Shown here: positions 28,501 through 36,579 of the stretch, one piece after another
Numbering within the stretch: position 1 is the first letter of the stretch
Layout: each line of letters opens with the position of its first letter
Assembly: GCA_964463165.1 (NCBI GenBank)
Contig: CAYXBK010000004.1
Coordinates: 1-64,000 of the forward strand
Reading direction: 5' to 3'
Length of the DNA stretch: 64,000 nucleotides
Origin: UBA7236 sp964463165
GTDB lineage: Bacteria > Bacteroidota > Bacteroidia > Chitinophagales > BACL12
The notes under the pieces: generated by a model
Database searches by the model: none
Told to the model about the DNA's origin: nothing
Seen by the model: the letters and a program-made list of their open reading frames with translations, nothing else
Translations under genes and position numbers: made by a program

Positions 28501-29553
28501 ATGAAATTATCAAAATTCAACTTCGATCTTCCTAAAGACATCATCGCACAATACCCTACTTCCGAACGTGCAGACGCTAAAATGATGGTTGTGCACAGAA
28601 AAACAGGAAAGGTTGAACATCGGCATTTCAGGGATATTCTCGAATATTTTACAGAAGATGATGTGATGGTGCTGAACAATACAAAAGTTTTTCCTGCACG
28701 CTTATACGGCCGTAAAGAAAAGACAGGTGCAAAGATCGAGGTGTTCATGCTCCGTGAGTTAAACAACGATATGCATCTTTGGGATGTGCTGGTTGATCCC
28801 GCTAGAAAAATAAGGGTTGGCAATAAATTATATTTCGGGGATGATGATATGCTTGTTGCAGAAGTGGTGGATAATACGACTTCCCGCGGCAGAACGATCC
28901 GCTTTTTACACGACGGCACCCGCGAGGAACTCAAGAAGATTATTGAGATCTTAGGTGAAACACCGCTTCCAAAATACATTAAACGCAAGCCGGAAGAAGA
29001 AGATAAAGAAAGGTATCAAACGGTTTTTGCCAAACATGAAGGTGCTGTTGCAGCTCCGACCGCAGGTTTGCATTTCAGCCGGGAATTACTGAAAAGGCTG
29101 GAGATAAAAGGTGTTCATTTTGCGGAAGTAACACTCCATGTCGGCCTCGGCACTTTCCGCAGCATTGATGTGGAAGACCTTTCGAAGCATAAAATGGATG
29201 CTGAATATTTTAAGGTAGACAGCAAAGCAGTTGAAATTGTGAATAAAGGATTGGATCAGAATAAACGCATTTGCGCAATCGGAACAACTAGTATGCGTGC
29301 ATGCGAAAGTTCTGTTTCAGCAACCGGCAGGTTGAAGCCTGAAGAAGGATGGACAAATTTATTTATTCACCCGCCTTATGATTTTTCGATATGCAATGCG
29401 ATGGTTACGAATTTTCATCTTCCAAAAACCAGCCTTGTAATTATGGTAGCGGCATTTATGGGATACGACCTTACGATGGAATGTTATAAAATCGCGATGA
29501 AGGAAAAATACCGCTTCTTTTCATACGGAGACGCGATGCTGATCATCGATTGA
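28501..29553 (+). CDS. queA: S-adenosylmethionine:tRNA ribosyltransferase-isomerase QueA
   Basis: A 350-residue enzyme that transfers the ribosyl part of S-adenosylmethionine to 7-aminomethyl-7-deazaguanine in tRNA, giving epoxyqueuosine. The family sequence is clear: KLSKFNFDLPKDIIAQYPTS at the start, VMVLNNTKVFPARLYGRK, GAVAAPTAGLHFSRELL, FAEVTLHVGLGTFR, and the C-terminal FIHPPYDFSICNAMVTNFHL. The ATG at 28501 gives standard length; the open frame runs 33 codons upstream into non-family sequence. A bidirectional terminator follows. Confidence 0.96.
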   Translation: MKLSKFNFDLPKDIIAQYPTSERADAKMMVVHRKTGKVEHRHFRDILEYFTEDDVMVLNNTKVFPARLYGRKEKTGAKIEVFMLRELNNDMHLWDVLVDPARKIRVGNKLYFGDDDMLVAEVVDNTTSRGRTIRFLHDGTREELKKIIEILGETPLPKYIKRKPEEEDKERYQTVFAKHEGAVAAPTAGLHFSRELLKRLEIKGVHFAEVTLHVGLGTFRSIDVEDLSKHKMDAEYFKVDSKAVEIVNKGLDQNKRICAIGTTSMRACESSVSATGRLKPEEGWTNLFIHPPYDFSICNAMVTNFHLPKTSLVIMVAAFMGYDLTMECYKIAMKEKYRFFSYGDAMLIID

Positions 29554-29570
29554 TGAGCATCATCAAAATA

Positions 29571-29606
29571 AAAAAACCCCGCTTTGATCATTCAAAGCGG
29601 GGTTTT
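29571..29606. terminator. Bidirectional terminator between queA and the DUF2795 gene
   Basis: ACCCCGCTTTGA pairs with TCAAAGCGGGGT around TCAT, flanked by an A-run on the left and T-run on the right. It lies about 20 bases after queA and about 80 bases beyond the convergent gene's stop. Confidence 0.9.
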
Positions 29607-29685
29607 AGTTATAGTTTTTAAATCGGTAAAAGCCAAGCCGCGTCAGCCAATTCGCATTTTTGACAATTCGAAATTCGCAATTGAA

Positions 29686-29907
29686 TTAGTACTCGTCTTC
29701 ATTAAAATAGAAATCGTCGTGCGTTGGGTAATCGCTCCAGATATCTTCTATCCCTTCATAAAATTCACCTTCATCCTCCAGTTCCTGCAGGTTTTCAATT
29801 ACTTCGATCGGTGCTCCTGAACGGATGGCATAATCGATCAATTCGTCCTTTGTGGCGGGCCATGGTGCGTCTTCCAGGTGTGATGCTAACTCAAGTGTCC
29901 AATACAT
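29686..29907 (-). CDS. DUF2795 family small protein
   Basis: A 73-residue acidic protein with the DUF2795 pattern, beginning MYWTLELASHLEDAPWPATK, followed by DELIDYAIRSGAP and ENLQELED. It ends in a very acidic, aspartate-rich tail. Proteins of this kind are almost universally conserved in Bacteroidota and of unknown function; a role as a small helix-turn-helix-like or chaperone-like protein has not been shown. It is convergent with queA across the shared terminator. Confidence 0.85.
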   Translation of the reverse strand: MYWTLELASHLEDAPWPATKDELIDYAIRSGAPIEVIENLQELEDEGEFYEGIEDIWSDYPTHDDFYFNEDEY

Positions 29908-30069
29908 TTATTTCTACCTCTTCAATTTGGGCGCAAAAATAGATTTTTTTTGATCTTTTGCAACTGTTACGGTAAACTTTTTACATAAGTTTCTCCGGCG
30001 AAACATTTTATTTCACAGGCAATACAGACAGGGGTGCTATTACAGGATTTTTTTGTGTGGATAAATAGT

Positions 30070-30102
30070 TGGAGTCAAGAGTCAGGAGTCAGGAGTCAGG
30101 AT
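30070..30102. repeat. Heptad tandem repeat, GAGTCAG
   Basis: About four copies of GAGTCAG (first copy GAGTCAA). The reverse strand, CTGACTC, carries TGA. Confidence 0.85.
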
Positions 30103-30264
30103 CGGAAACTGAGAGTGCAAATCGATAACTGTTTAAAATGACACACCCCTAACCCCTCTCGTATATGCACAAAAATGCCTGTGCGCAGAGGGGAAGTCTT
30201 CTGTTGGAATTTTTCTTGAATAAATAAATTCTTCATTTTTCCATCATTGTCCTAATCATGCGAA

Positions 30265-30282
30265 TCCCGATAGCTATCGGGA
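30265..30282. repeat. Perfect 18-bp palindrome TCCCGATAGCTATCGGGA
   Basis: A perfect palindrome of a type widely dispersed in Bacteroidota genomes. It could form a 9-bp stem in RNA, but no T-run follows, so it is not a standard terminator. Confidence 0.8.
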
Positions 30283-30353
30283 GCAAACTGCGACTACCCA
30301 CTGCCAACTGTTTAATGCGCAAGCAGCAAAACACGATAAAGTTCTAATGAATG

Positions 30354-30413
30354 AGACTGCAGACCGTGGACTGATGACTGTGGACTGATGACTGTGGACT
30401 GCCAACCGACTAC
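30354..30413. repeat. Heptad tandem repeat, GACTGTG/GACTGAT
   Basis: About eight 7-bp units (GACTGCA, GACCGTG, GACTGAT, GACTGTG) ending CCGACTA, which overlaps the TAG stop codon of the adenosyltransferase gene at 30410. Confidence 0.87.
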
Positions 30414-30958
30414 CCACGCGGTTTCCACTCAATTTCTTCTGCACCAAGATCATGGGAGAATTTCCGGGCTAAAACGAAAAGATAATCACTTAAACGATTG
30501 AGATATTTGATAATGAGCGGGTGCACTTCATTTGCATCAGCCAGCGATGTGACGATGCGTTCAGCTCTTCTGCATACAACTCTTGCAAGATGGCAAAATG
30601 AAACCGTTGTATGGCCTCCTGGTAAAATAAAATTTTTCAAAGGGGTTAATTCTTTTTCCATTTTGTCGATCTCCGATTCAAGTATTTCAATATCAGATTC
30701 TTTTAAATCGGGTATGATCATATTTGAAGTATCCGGATCAGAAGCAAGTGAAGCGCCGATGGTGAAGAGCCTGTCCTGGATTTGCCTTAATATTTTTAAG
30801 GTTGCGGAATCGGGTTGCTGGTCGGCAACAAGGCCGATGCAAACATTCAATTCATCCACAGTTCCGTATGCTTCAACACGGATATGATACTTCGCCACAC
30901 GTGTCCCGCCGATGAGCGATGTTTCACCTGTATCGCCTTTTTTGGTGTAGATCTTCAT
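30410..30958 (-). CDS. pduO: ATP:cob(I)alamin adenosyltransferase, PduO type
   Basis: A 182-residue enzyme that transfers the adenosyl group of ATP to cob(I)alamin, making adenosylcobalamin. The family pattern is complete: KIYTKKGDTGETSLIGG at the N-terminus (ATP site), VEAYGTVDELNVCIG, FILPGGHTTVSFCHLARVVC, the arginine motif CRRAERIV, and YLNRLSDYLFVLARK. The ATG at 30958 was chosen; the frame runs five codons upstream to a non-ATG start. In this window it matches the riboswitch-controlled B12 uptake operon 26 kb away. The stop codon TAG comes from the heptad repeat boundary, TAGTCGG. Confidence 0.95.
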   Translation of the reverse strand: MKIYTKKGDTGETSLIGGTRVAKYHIRVEAYGTVDELNVCIGLVADQQPDSATLKILRQIQDRLFTIGASLASDPDTSNMIIPDLKESDIEILESEIDKMEKELTPLKNFILPGGHTTVSFCHLARVVCRRAERIVTSLADANEVHPLIIKYLNRLSDYLFVLARKFSHDLGAEEIEWKPRG

Positions 30959-31012
30959 AGTGCAAATATACATTCAGGATATAAATCAGATATTTGCCAC
31001 AAATTTGAATAC

Positions 31013-31951
31013 ATGACCAGTTGTTGCGTTTGCGGGAATACTGCGGAAGATAAATTCACAATTCTTTATAAAAAGCCAGACTATCATGTAGTTGAATGTG
31101 CCGTGTGCAGTTTTCAATTCATTCCGGCAGCATTCAGAAAAGAAATCTCGTATGATGAATACAAAAACGAAAAAGTAGCGGAACAGGTACGAAAGGGAAA
31201 TAACTGGATCAAGATTCAACGACATTTATTGCGTTTCAAATTAATCAGAAAATACAAACCATCTGGTAAATTACTCGACTTCGGTTCGGGATGGGGCCAT
31301 TTTTTACTGACTGGAAAACAAGTGGGTTATGATGTAGCAGGTGTTGAAGTTGCGAGAGAAATGTATCTGTATTCCAAAAACGATCTTCAATTACCGGTTG
31401 AACGTATCGATTTTTTTCAATTGGATGAACAGAAAAAATTTGATATCATCACAATGTGGGATGTATTGGAACATATTGATCATGCAGACAAGGCAATTGA
31501 AAAATGCAAGCGAATTATAAATAAGGACGGATATCTGTTTATTCAGGTTCCGCAAATTGACAGCATGATCGCAAAAGCTTTTAAAGACAATTGGAAAATG
31601 ATGAGCCTTGATCATGTAAATTATTTTTCAAAAAAAACAATTACGCAACTTTTAAACGCAAAAGGATTTGATGTGATAAAAATCAAATCATCTGTAGAGC
31701 TGAAATTATTTCTGTTATACACGGTTCTGCCTTTTGTAAGAAAAGTATTCCCAAAGCGAAAAAAGAAATCAGAAACAACTGCACCATCTGCAATTACTTC
31801 AGAGGAACGCCAGGAATATTTCAACAAGTTTACGAATATCCCGAAATGGGCATTACGGATATTCATCTTCTTTCACAATATCCTATACAACACACTTTCC
31901 TTTTTCAGGATCGGTGAAGAAATGATTATTGTAGCGAAAAGCCGTGATTAA
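31013..31951 (+). CDS. SAM-dependent methyltransferase with N-terminal zinc motif
   Basis: A 312-residue class I methyltransferase. The ATG at 31013 begins MTSCCVCGN. The paired CxxC motifs (CCVCGN and VECAVCSFQF) form a probable zinc ribbon at residues about 4-30. The SAM-binding loop is KLLDFGSGWGHFLLTG near residue 85, followed by the acidic VAGVEVA and the post-core DIITMWDVLEHIDHADKA. The C-terminal third is hydrophobic and basic, with a possible membrane-associated helix. This arrangement resembles methyltransferases of sugar or polysaccharide pathways. Substrate not known. It is divergent from the adenosyltransferase, and its stop codon overlaps that of the convergent gene at 31948. 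Confidence 0.83.
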   Translation: MTSCCVCGNTAEDKFTILYKKPDYHVVECAVCSFQFIPAAFRKEISYDEYKNEKVAEQVRKGNNWIKIQRHLLRFKLIRKYKPSGKLLDFGSGWGHFLLTGKQVGYDVAGVEVAREMYLYSKNDLQLPVERIDFFQLDEQKKFDIITMWDVLEHIDHADKAIEKCKRIINKDGYLFIQVPQIDSMIAKAFKDNWKMMSLDHVNYFSKKTITQLLNAKGFDVIKIKSSVELKLFLLYTVLPFVRKVFPKRKKKSETTAPSAITSEERQEYFNKFTNIPKWALRIFIFFHNILYNTLSFFRIGEEMIIVAKSRD

Positions 31952-32838
31952 AGTTTGAGTAATTTAACCGTGTGCATGCCATCACTTCCAATTACTGAAA
32001 AAGAATAAATGCCGGATGGAAGAGATACAGGAACGGGAATTGTAATTTCTGCAGCACCAATGCCAACATTTTGTATAATAACCGCAGCTCCATTCATATC
32101 GGTGAGCATGCAATATGTTCCTTCTGCAACAGGATTATGAAACAGCACATTAATTTGATCATTTATCGGATTTTTTCCGATGCTGAATTTTGAATTATTT
32201 ATTTCCTGCACTGCAAGCGGGGCATTATAACAAATTTCAAGTTTTGGAAAATTTGCTGGATCTCCGGCATAATCACTTGAGCAGAATTTCATGCTGCTGT
32301 AAGTTTCCTCAGTTGTTAAACTGATCATAAATCCATGGCTGTTTGCCGGGTCTGCGATCATATCGGCAACCATCTCTGTAACATCCAGATCTAAATAATC
32401 TTCAGAAATAAATGTACTTGTTGGCAAAGTAATTTCATGCACTGCCGTTGTAGTTGGCATCGTGTTCCATGTAACAACATCTTCCGACCATGCAGAAGTT
32501 ACCCTTTGGATAATGGATTCATTTTCACCTTCCTGACCATTTGTTCCGGACATATCGTTATAATATAATGAAAGGCTGGCACACGTAATTTCTGATCCCT
32601 GTGGAATTGTATCAAGATTAAATTCCAATAAACTGCGATATGTTCCTTCATCGCCACTCCACGTCCATGTAGCTGCAATAAAATCATAAAAATCACCGTA
32701 ATTTATTGTTGGCTCCAAAGTCCAGATAGTAGCATCCTTTCCTTCATCGGGACCTGGCTGCAGAGTGACAACCGCTTGTGCATTGATATGAAAAATGGAG
32801 ACGATTAATAAAGTAATTGAGGAAAATATGTGTTTCAT
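31948..32838 (-). CDS. Secreted DNRLRE-domain protein with T9SS sorting domain
   Basis: A 296-residue exported protein. The signal peptide ends near HINAQA. Residues about 25-205 form a DNRLRE-type beta-sandwich (LQPGPDEGKDATIW, YRSLLEFNLDTIPQGSEI, VTSAWSEDVVTWNTMP), a module common in large adhesive surface proteins. The C-terminal 80 residues are T9SS-type (FSIGKNPINDQINVLFH and ending VKLLKL), although the usual YPNP motif is replaced by IGKNPI. It may be a degenerate or divergent sorting domain. Its stop codon overlaps that of the convergent methyltransferase. A binding or structural role is likely. Confidence 0.8.
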   Translation of the reverse strand: MKHIFSSITLLIVSIFHINAQAVVTLQPGPDEGKDATIWTLEPTINYGDFYDFIAATWTWSGDEGTYRSLLEFNLDTIPQGSEITCASLSLYYNDMSGTNGQEGENESIIQRVTSAWSEDVVTWNTMPTTTAVHEITLPTSTFISEDYLDLDVTEMVADMIADPANSHGFMISLTTEETYSSMKFCSSDYAGDPANFPKLEICYNAPLAVQEINNSKFSIGKNPINDQINVLFHNPVAEGTYCMLTDMNGAAVIIQNVGIGAAEITIPVPVSLPSGIYSFSVIGSDGMHTVKLLKL

Positions 32839-32873
32839 AAAGTATTTTTTTCAAATTTAGACAATATAATAAT

Positions 32874-33602
32874 TCACCCCAAATTTTTTCTCAGCTCAGT
32901 CGGGTTGAGTTTGTTTTCATTTATTTCATCACGTTCAATTACGCCGTCGCGGATGCGGATAATGCGGTGCGCATATCGGGCGATATCTTCTTCATGCGTT
33001 ACAATAATGACAGTATTTCCTTTTGCATGAATTTCTTCAAATAATTCCATGATCTCATAACTTGTTTTTGTATCGAGATTTCCGGTTGGTTCGTCGGCGA
33101 GAATAATGGAAGGATTATTTACAAGTGCTCTAGCAACTGCAACACGTTGACGCTCACCACCGGATAATTCATTCGGTTTATGTGTCATCCTGTGGCCAAG
33201 GCCAACAGCCGTGAGCATATCTTCCGCAATTTTTGTGCGGTCGGCTTTTTTCTTACCTGCATAAATTAAAGGCAATGCAACATTCTCGACACCATTTAAC
33301 CTTGCAAGCAAATTGAATGTCTGAAAAATAAATCCGATCTCTTTATTGCGCACCAATGCAAGTTCATCTTCATTCATAAAACTCACATTCGTCTGATTTA
33401 AAATATATGTCCCGGATGTTGCCTTGTCGAGGCAACCCAGAATATTCATCAAAGTAGATTTACCGGATCCGGAAGGTCCCATAATCGCGACATATTCATT
33501 TTTCTGAATACTCAGCGTAATGCCCTTCAACACATCAATCTTCACTTTTCCAAGATCATATGTTTTCCTGATGTCTCTGAGTCCGATGATTTCGTTTGCC
33601 AT
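32874..33602 (-). CDS. LolD/MacB-type ABC transporter ATPase
   Basis: A 242-residue ATPase of the MacB/LolD/FtsE group. Walker A is GPSGSGKST (about residues 41-49), the Q-loop IGFIFQTFNLL, signature LSGGERQRVAVARAL, Walker B IILADEPTGNLDTKT and the switch histidine VTHEEDIA. The ATG at 33602 was chosen; the frame continues upstream only by translating a GTTCTGA-type repeat. It probably pairs with a permease such as that at 27112-28383, but no permease is adjacent. The role could be lipoprotein release, macrolide-type efflux or antimicrobial peptide export. Confidence 0.9.
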   Translation of the reverse strand: MANEIIGLRDIRKTYDLGKVKIDVLKGITLSIQKNEYVAIMGPSGSGKSTLMNILGCLDKATSGTYILNQTNVSFMNEDELALVRNKEIGFIFQTFNLLARLNGVENVALPLIYAGKKKADRTKIAEDMLTAVGLGHRMTHKPNELSGGERQRVAVARALVNNPSIILADEPTGNLDTKTSYEIMELFEEIHAKGNTVIIVTHEEDIARYAHRIIRIRDGVIERDEINENKLNPTELRKNLG

Positions 33603-33607
33603 TTTTT

Positions 33608-33755
33608 TAGTTCTGAGTTTGGGGTTCTGTGTTCTGAGCCCGCCTGCCTGGAGCACATGGGCTGTGCGTCGGCCGGCAGGTTGCTGCGCCAGCCGACTGC
33701 CGAGTGTGGACCGCCGACTGCCGACTGTGGACTGAGGACCGAGGACCGCCGACTA
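33608..33755. repeat. Composite element: GTTCTGA units, hairpin, GCTGCGCCAGC, GACTG heptads
   Basis: In order: degenerate GTTCTGA heptads (33608-33638), a CCCGCCTGCC...GGCCGGCAGG hairpin (33639-33680), GCTGCGCCAGC (33683-33693), and about eight CGACTGC/GGACTGA heptads (33694-33755). The element ends in CCGACTA, whose last bases are the gatC stop codon. It lies between the ATPase gene and gatC on the minus strand. Confidence 0.85.
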
Positions 33756-34043
33756 TTTCTTCAACACCTTCGGCACCTTAAAATAATCACTGTCTGCCAG
33801 CGGTGCATTTTTTAAAGCATCCTCTTTCGTGATCTCCATTTTCACAATATCTTCACGCAAGCTGTTCGTGTCTTCATTCACATAAACAAGCGGTTCAATT
33901 CCATCTACATTCACTTCATTGAGTTTGTCGATGAAATCCAGCATATTCGAAAGGTCGTCGATCACATGCGCCTGTTCTTCCGGACTGAATTCCAGTTTTG
34001 AGAGGTCGGCCAGTTTCTCAACGAGTTCTTTATTCACTTTCAT
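33753..34043 (-). CDS. gatC: Asp/Glu-tRNA amidotransferase subunit GatC
   Basis: A 96-residue subunit that stabilises GatA and bridges it to GatB in the enzyme turning Glu-tRNA(Gln) or Asp-tRNA(Asn) into the amidated forms. The family pattern is clear: VEKLADLSKLEFSPEEQ, the linker VNVDGIEPLVYVNEDTNSLR with the GIEPL core, and KNAPLADSDYFKVPKVL at the C-terminus. The ATG at 34043 gives normal length. gatA and gatB are not in the window, as is usual in Bacteroidota. The stop codon TAG comes from a heptad repeat (TAGTCGG). Confidence 0.93.
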   Translation of the reverse strand: MKVNKELVEKLADLSKLEFSPEEQAHVIDDLSNMLDFIDKLNEVNVDGIEPLVYVNEDTNSLREDIVKMEITKEDALKNAPLADSDYFKVPKVLKK

Positions 34044-34112
34044 GCCGTAAAAATACAAATTCAATATCTTGTTTTGCTACCATTCCAGCCGTACTTTCCA
34101 TAATTTCGCCGC

Positions 34113-35114
34113 ATGGAAATTGTTGTGAGCGGAACCCGCCCAACGGGTATTTTACACCTGGGAAATTATTACGGCGCTGTCCGGAATTATGTTCGTATGC
34201 AGGATGATCCGAATGTGACCGGCTATTTTTTTATTGCGGACTATCATTCTTTTACCACGCATATTCAACCTGCCGAATTAAAAGAACTTGTTAAACAAAC
34301 AACTGCCACATATCTGGCCTGTGGTTTAGATCCGGCGAAAGTGACAATTTATATTCAAAGTGATATTCCGCAAATACCGGAATTATATCTGCTGCTGAAT
34401 ATGCTCGCTTATAAAGGTGAGTTGGAGAAGGTCGCAACCTTCAAGGAAAAAATCAAACAGCACGAAGAAAATATCAACGCAGGCCTCCTCACCTATCCTG
34501 TTTTAATGGCAGCAGATATTATTGTGCATCGTGCGCATAAAGTACCTGTCGGGAAAGATCAGGAACAACATCTTGAAATGACAAGGAATTTTGCAAAGCG
34601 TTTTAATTCGCGGTATGAAATTGAATTTTTTCCAGAACCCGTTGCATATAATTTCGGAAGTGAATTAATTAAAGTACCGGGCCTCGATGGCTCGACAAAA
34701 ATGAGCAAATCCGGAAATGCAGCGAATGCAATTTTTTTAAATGAAGATGAAGACAGTATCCGCAAAAAAGTGATGAAGGCAAAAACGGATACGGGGCCAA
34801 CGGTTCCAAACCAGGAAAAACCACAGGAAATTCAAAATTTATTTGAGCTGATGGCAATCGTAAGTGCTCCGGATGTGATCAAACATTTTGAAGATTCTTA
34901 CAATACATGCACCATACGCTACGGTGATATGAAAAAACAACTCGCTGAAGATATGAATGCATATATCGCTCCGATACGTGAAAAAATCAATGGTATGCTG
35001 GATGATGAAGCCTATCTTGGCAAGGTAGTCCGGGAAGGCGGTGAAAAGGCGAGAGAAAATGCTGAAAAAACAATCTCAGAAGTTAGAAGAATAATGGGGA
35101 TTCGCTATTTTTAA
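34113..35114 (+). CDS. trpS: Tryptophanyl-tRNA synthetase
   Basis: A 333-residue class I aminoacyl-tRNA synthetase that attaches tryptophan to its tRNA. The first ATP-binding motif is HLGN (residues 15-18; GTRPTGILHLGNYYGAV) and the second is KMSKS at about 196-200 (DGSTKMSKSGNA). FFIADYHSFTTH and VPVGKDQEQHLEMTRNFAKR are further TrpRS marks. Length and start fit the bacterial family. The gene is divergent from gatC, 70 bases away, with a TAATTTCG -7-like box just before the start codon. Confidence 0.97.
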   Translation: MEIVVSGTRPTGILHLGNYYGAVRNYVRMQDDPNVTGYFFIADYHSFTTHIQPAELKELVKQTTATYLACGLDPAKVTIYIQSDIPQIPELYLLLNMLAYKGELEKVATFKEKIKQHEENINAGLLTYPVLMAADIIVHRAHKVPVGKDQEQHLEMTRNFAKRFNSRYEIEFFPEPVAYNFGSELIKVPGLDGSTKMSKSGNAANAIFLNEDEDSIRKKVMKAKTDTGPTVPNQEKPQEIQNLFELMAIVSAPDVIKHFEDSYNTCTIRYGDMKKQLAEDMNAYIAPIREKINGMLDDEAYLGKVVREGGEKARENAEKTISEVRRIMGIRYF

Positions 35115-35199
35115 CGCCTTATTGAATTCCGACACATGAATGCCTGATTTTATAAGAAGAAACTAATTATCACAAACCCACACAATTCGAACCAGTTCA

Positions 35200-35919
35200 A
35201 TGGGAAAATCAACTGCAAAAGTAAAAGCGACTGTAAAATCAAAAGCAGTTCCTGAAAAAAAATCACCACAACCAGTGAAGAAAGAAACTGAGCGCAAGCT
35301 TGTAAAACATGTTGCTGTTGCAGGAAATATCGGTGCCGGAAAAACAACACTTACGCAGGCGCTTTCCAAACATTTCGGCTGGGAAGCACATTTTGAAGAC
35401 GTTGAAAATAATCCATACCTCTACGATTTTTATCAGGACATGCCGCGATGGGCGTTTAATCTGCAGATATATTTTTTGAATTCACGCTTCAAACAAATTA
35501 TTGAAATTCAGAAAGGAAACCGCACGGTTATTCAGGACCGCACGATTTATGAAGATGCGCAAATATTTGCTCCCAACCTGCATGCTATGGGTTTGATGAG
35601 TACGAGAGATTTTCAGAATTATTCCGAAATATTTAATTCCATTACATCACTTGTTTCACCACCCGATCTGCTGATTTATTTAAGAGCATCTATTCCTGCG
35701 CTCGTAAATCAGATTCAAAAACGCGGACGTGAATATGAAGATAATTTGCGACTCGATTATTTGCGCAGATTAAATGAATATTATGAAGGATGGATCAGTA
35801 AATACAAACACGGCAAATTACTTATCATTGATATCGATACCTGCAATTTTGTCGAAAACCCTGAAGATCTCGGGCAGGTAATTCAAAGAGTAAATACGGA
35901 ATTGTACGGGTTGTTTTGA
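35200..35919 (+). CDS. Deoxynucleoside kinase with lysine-rich N-terminal extension
   Basis: A 239-residue kinase of the dNK/dGK/dCK family that phosphorylates deoxynucleosides for salvage. The P-loop is GNIGAGKTT (residues 42-50). The catalytic acidic residue lies in FEDVENNPYLYDFYQD, and the conserved DRT and lid are TVIQDRTIYEDAQIFAPN and IQKRGREYEDNLRLDYLRRL. Most bacterial members begin at the P-loop strand; here about 35 residues rich in lysine and proline (for example KSKAVPEKKSPQPVKK) precede it, with no later methionine to use as a start. The extension is unusual and may bind nucleic acid or be a sequencing-independent lineage trait. The exact nucleoside preferred cannot be read. Confidence 0.92.
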   Translation: MGKSTAKVKATVKSKAVPEKKSPQPVKKETERKLVKHVAVAGNIGAGKTTLTQALSKHFGWEAHFEDVENNPYLYDFYQDMPRWAFNLQIYFLNSRFKQIIEIQKGNRTVIQDRTIYEDAQIFAPNLHAMGLMSTRDFQNYSEIFNSITSLVSPPDLLIYLRASIPALVNQIQKRGREYEDNLRLDYLRRLNEYYEGWISKYKHGKLLIIDIDTCNFVENPEDLGQVIQRVNTELYGLF

Positions 35920-35923
35920 AATG

Positions 35924-36026
35924 GCTGCTGGTAGCTGGTAGCTAGTAGCAGTATCTAGTATCTAGTAGCTAGTAGCTAGTAGCTAGCGGCTAGTAGCTAG
36001 CGGCTAGTGGCTAGCGGCTAGCAGCT
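35924..36026. repeat. Heptad tandem repeat, TAGCTAG/CGGCTAG
   Basis: About 14 copies of a 7-bp unit (GTAGCTG, TATCTAG, TAGCTAG, CGGCTAG), from just after the kinase stop to within the final codons of maf. On the minus strand it supplies the last residues LLAASH and the TAG stop of maf. Confidence 0.92.
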
Positions 36027-36579
36027 TCCGCAAGATAGGATACACTTTGCTCATCGGGAACCCCACTACATTAAAATAATTCCCATCGATTTTTGCAATT
36101 TTATTTAAGCCGATCCATTCCTGTATGGCGTATGATCCTGCTTTATCGAAAGGTTGGTAATTGTCGATATAAAATTTAATTTCTTCAGCAGACATATCAT
36201 CAAATACAACATCTGTTCTGTCTTCAAAAACAAAATCTTCTTTATGCGTTGAAATACAAACACCGGAAATAACGGTATGCGTATTTCCCGCTAATTTTTC
36301 CAGCATTTTAAATGCGTCGTCTGCATCGGCCGGTTTATTAATTATTTCATCGCCAAGAATTACAACTGTATCTGCTGTGATGATTATATTTTGATCATTC
36401 AGATAATTTTTCGCTTCTGCCATTTTTTTCTTTGCGAGATACACCGGAATTTCCTGCACCGGCATTTCAGATGGAAATGATTCATCCACATCAATTTTCA
36501 AAACTTCAAAATCAAATCCGGCTTCTTTCAGGATATGTGAACGGCGTGGTGAGGCTGAGGCAAGTAAAATTTTCATCAT
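36004..36579 (-). CDS. maf: Maf-family nucleoside triphosphate pyrophosphatase
   Basis: A 191-residue Maf/HAM1-like pyrophosphatase that hydrolyses nucleotides such as dTTP, UTP or modified forms to the monophosphate. The family signature is ILLASASPRRSHILKEAG at the N-terminus, then IDVDESFP, IITADTVVILGDEIINKP with the catalytic Asp, TVISGVCI and FDKAGSYAIQEWIGLNKIAKI. The C-terminus (about the last six residues) is encoded by the heptad repeat, so the native end may have been replaced. It overlaps the upstream UbiA gene by TAATG, so the two are coupled. Confidence 0.94.
   Translation of the reverse strand: MMKILLASASPRRSHILKEAGFDFEVLKIDVDESFPSEMPVQEIPVYLAKKKMAEAKNYLNDQNIIITADTVVILGDEIINKPADADDAFKMLEKLAGNTHTVISGVCISTHKEDFVFEDRTDVVFDDMSAEEIKFYIDNYQPFDKAGSYAIQEWIGLNKIAKIDGNYFNVVGFPMSKVYPILRKLLAASH

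Larger units (their letters stand above)
29908..30409. other. Gene-free region with repeats
   Basis: About 500 bases without a gene. They hold an inverted repeat CCCCTCT/AGAGGGG around 30155-30194 enclosing GCACA/TGTGC, a GAGTCAG heptad repeat, the palindrome TCCCGATAGCTATCGGGA, and a GACTGTG heptad repeat. The left end contains the upstream region of the DUF2795 gene. Confidence 0.6.

Noticed and set aside
30265..30282. Palindrome TCCCGATAGCTATCGGGA as an operator or terminator
   Set aside because: It has no T-run and is a common dispersed sequence in this phylum, so no regulatory role was claimed.
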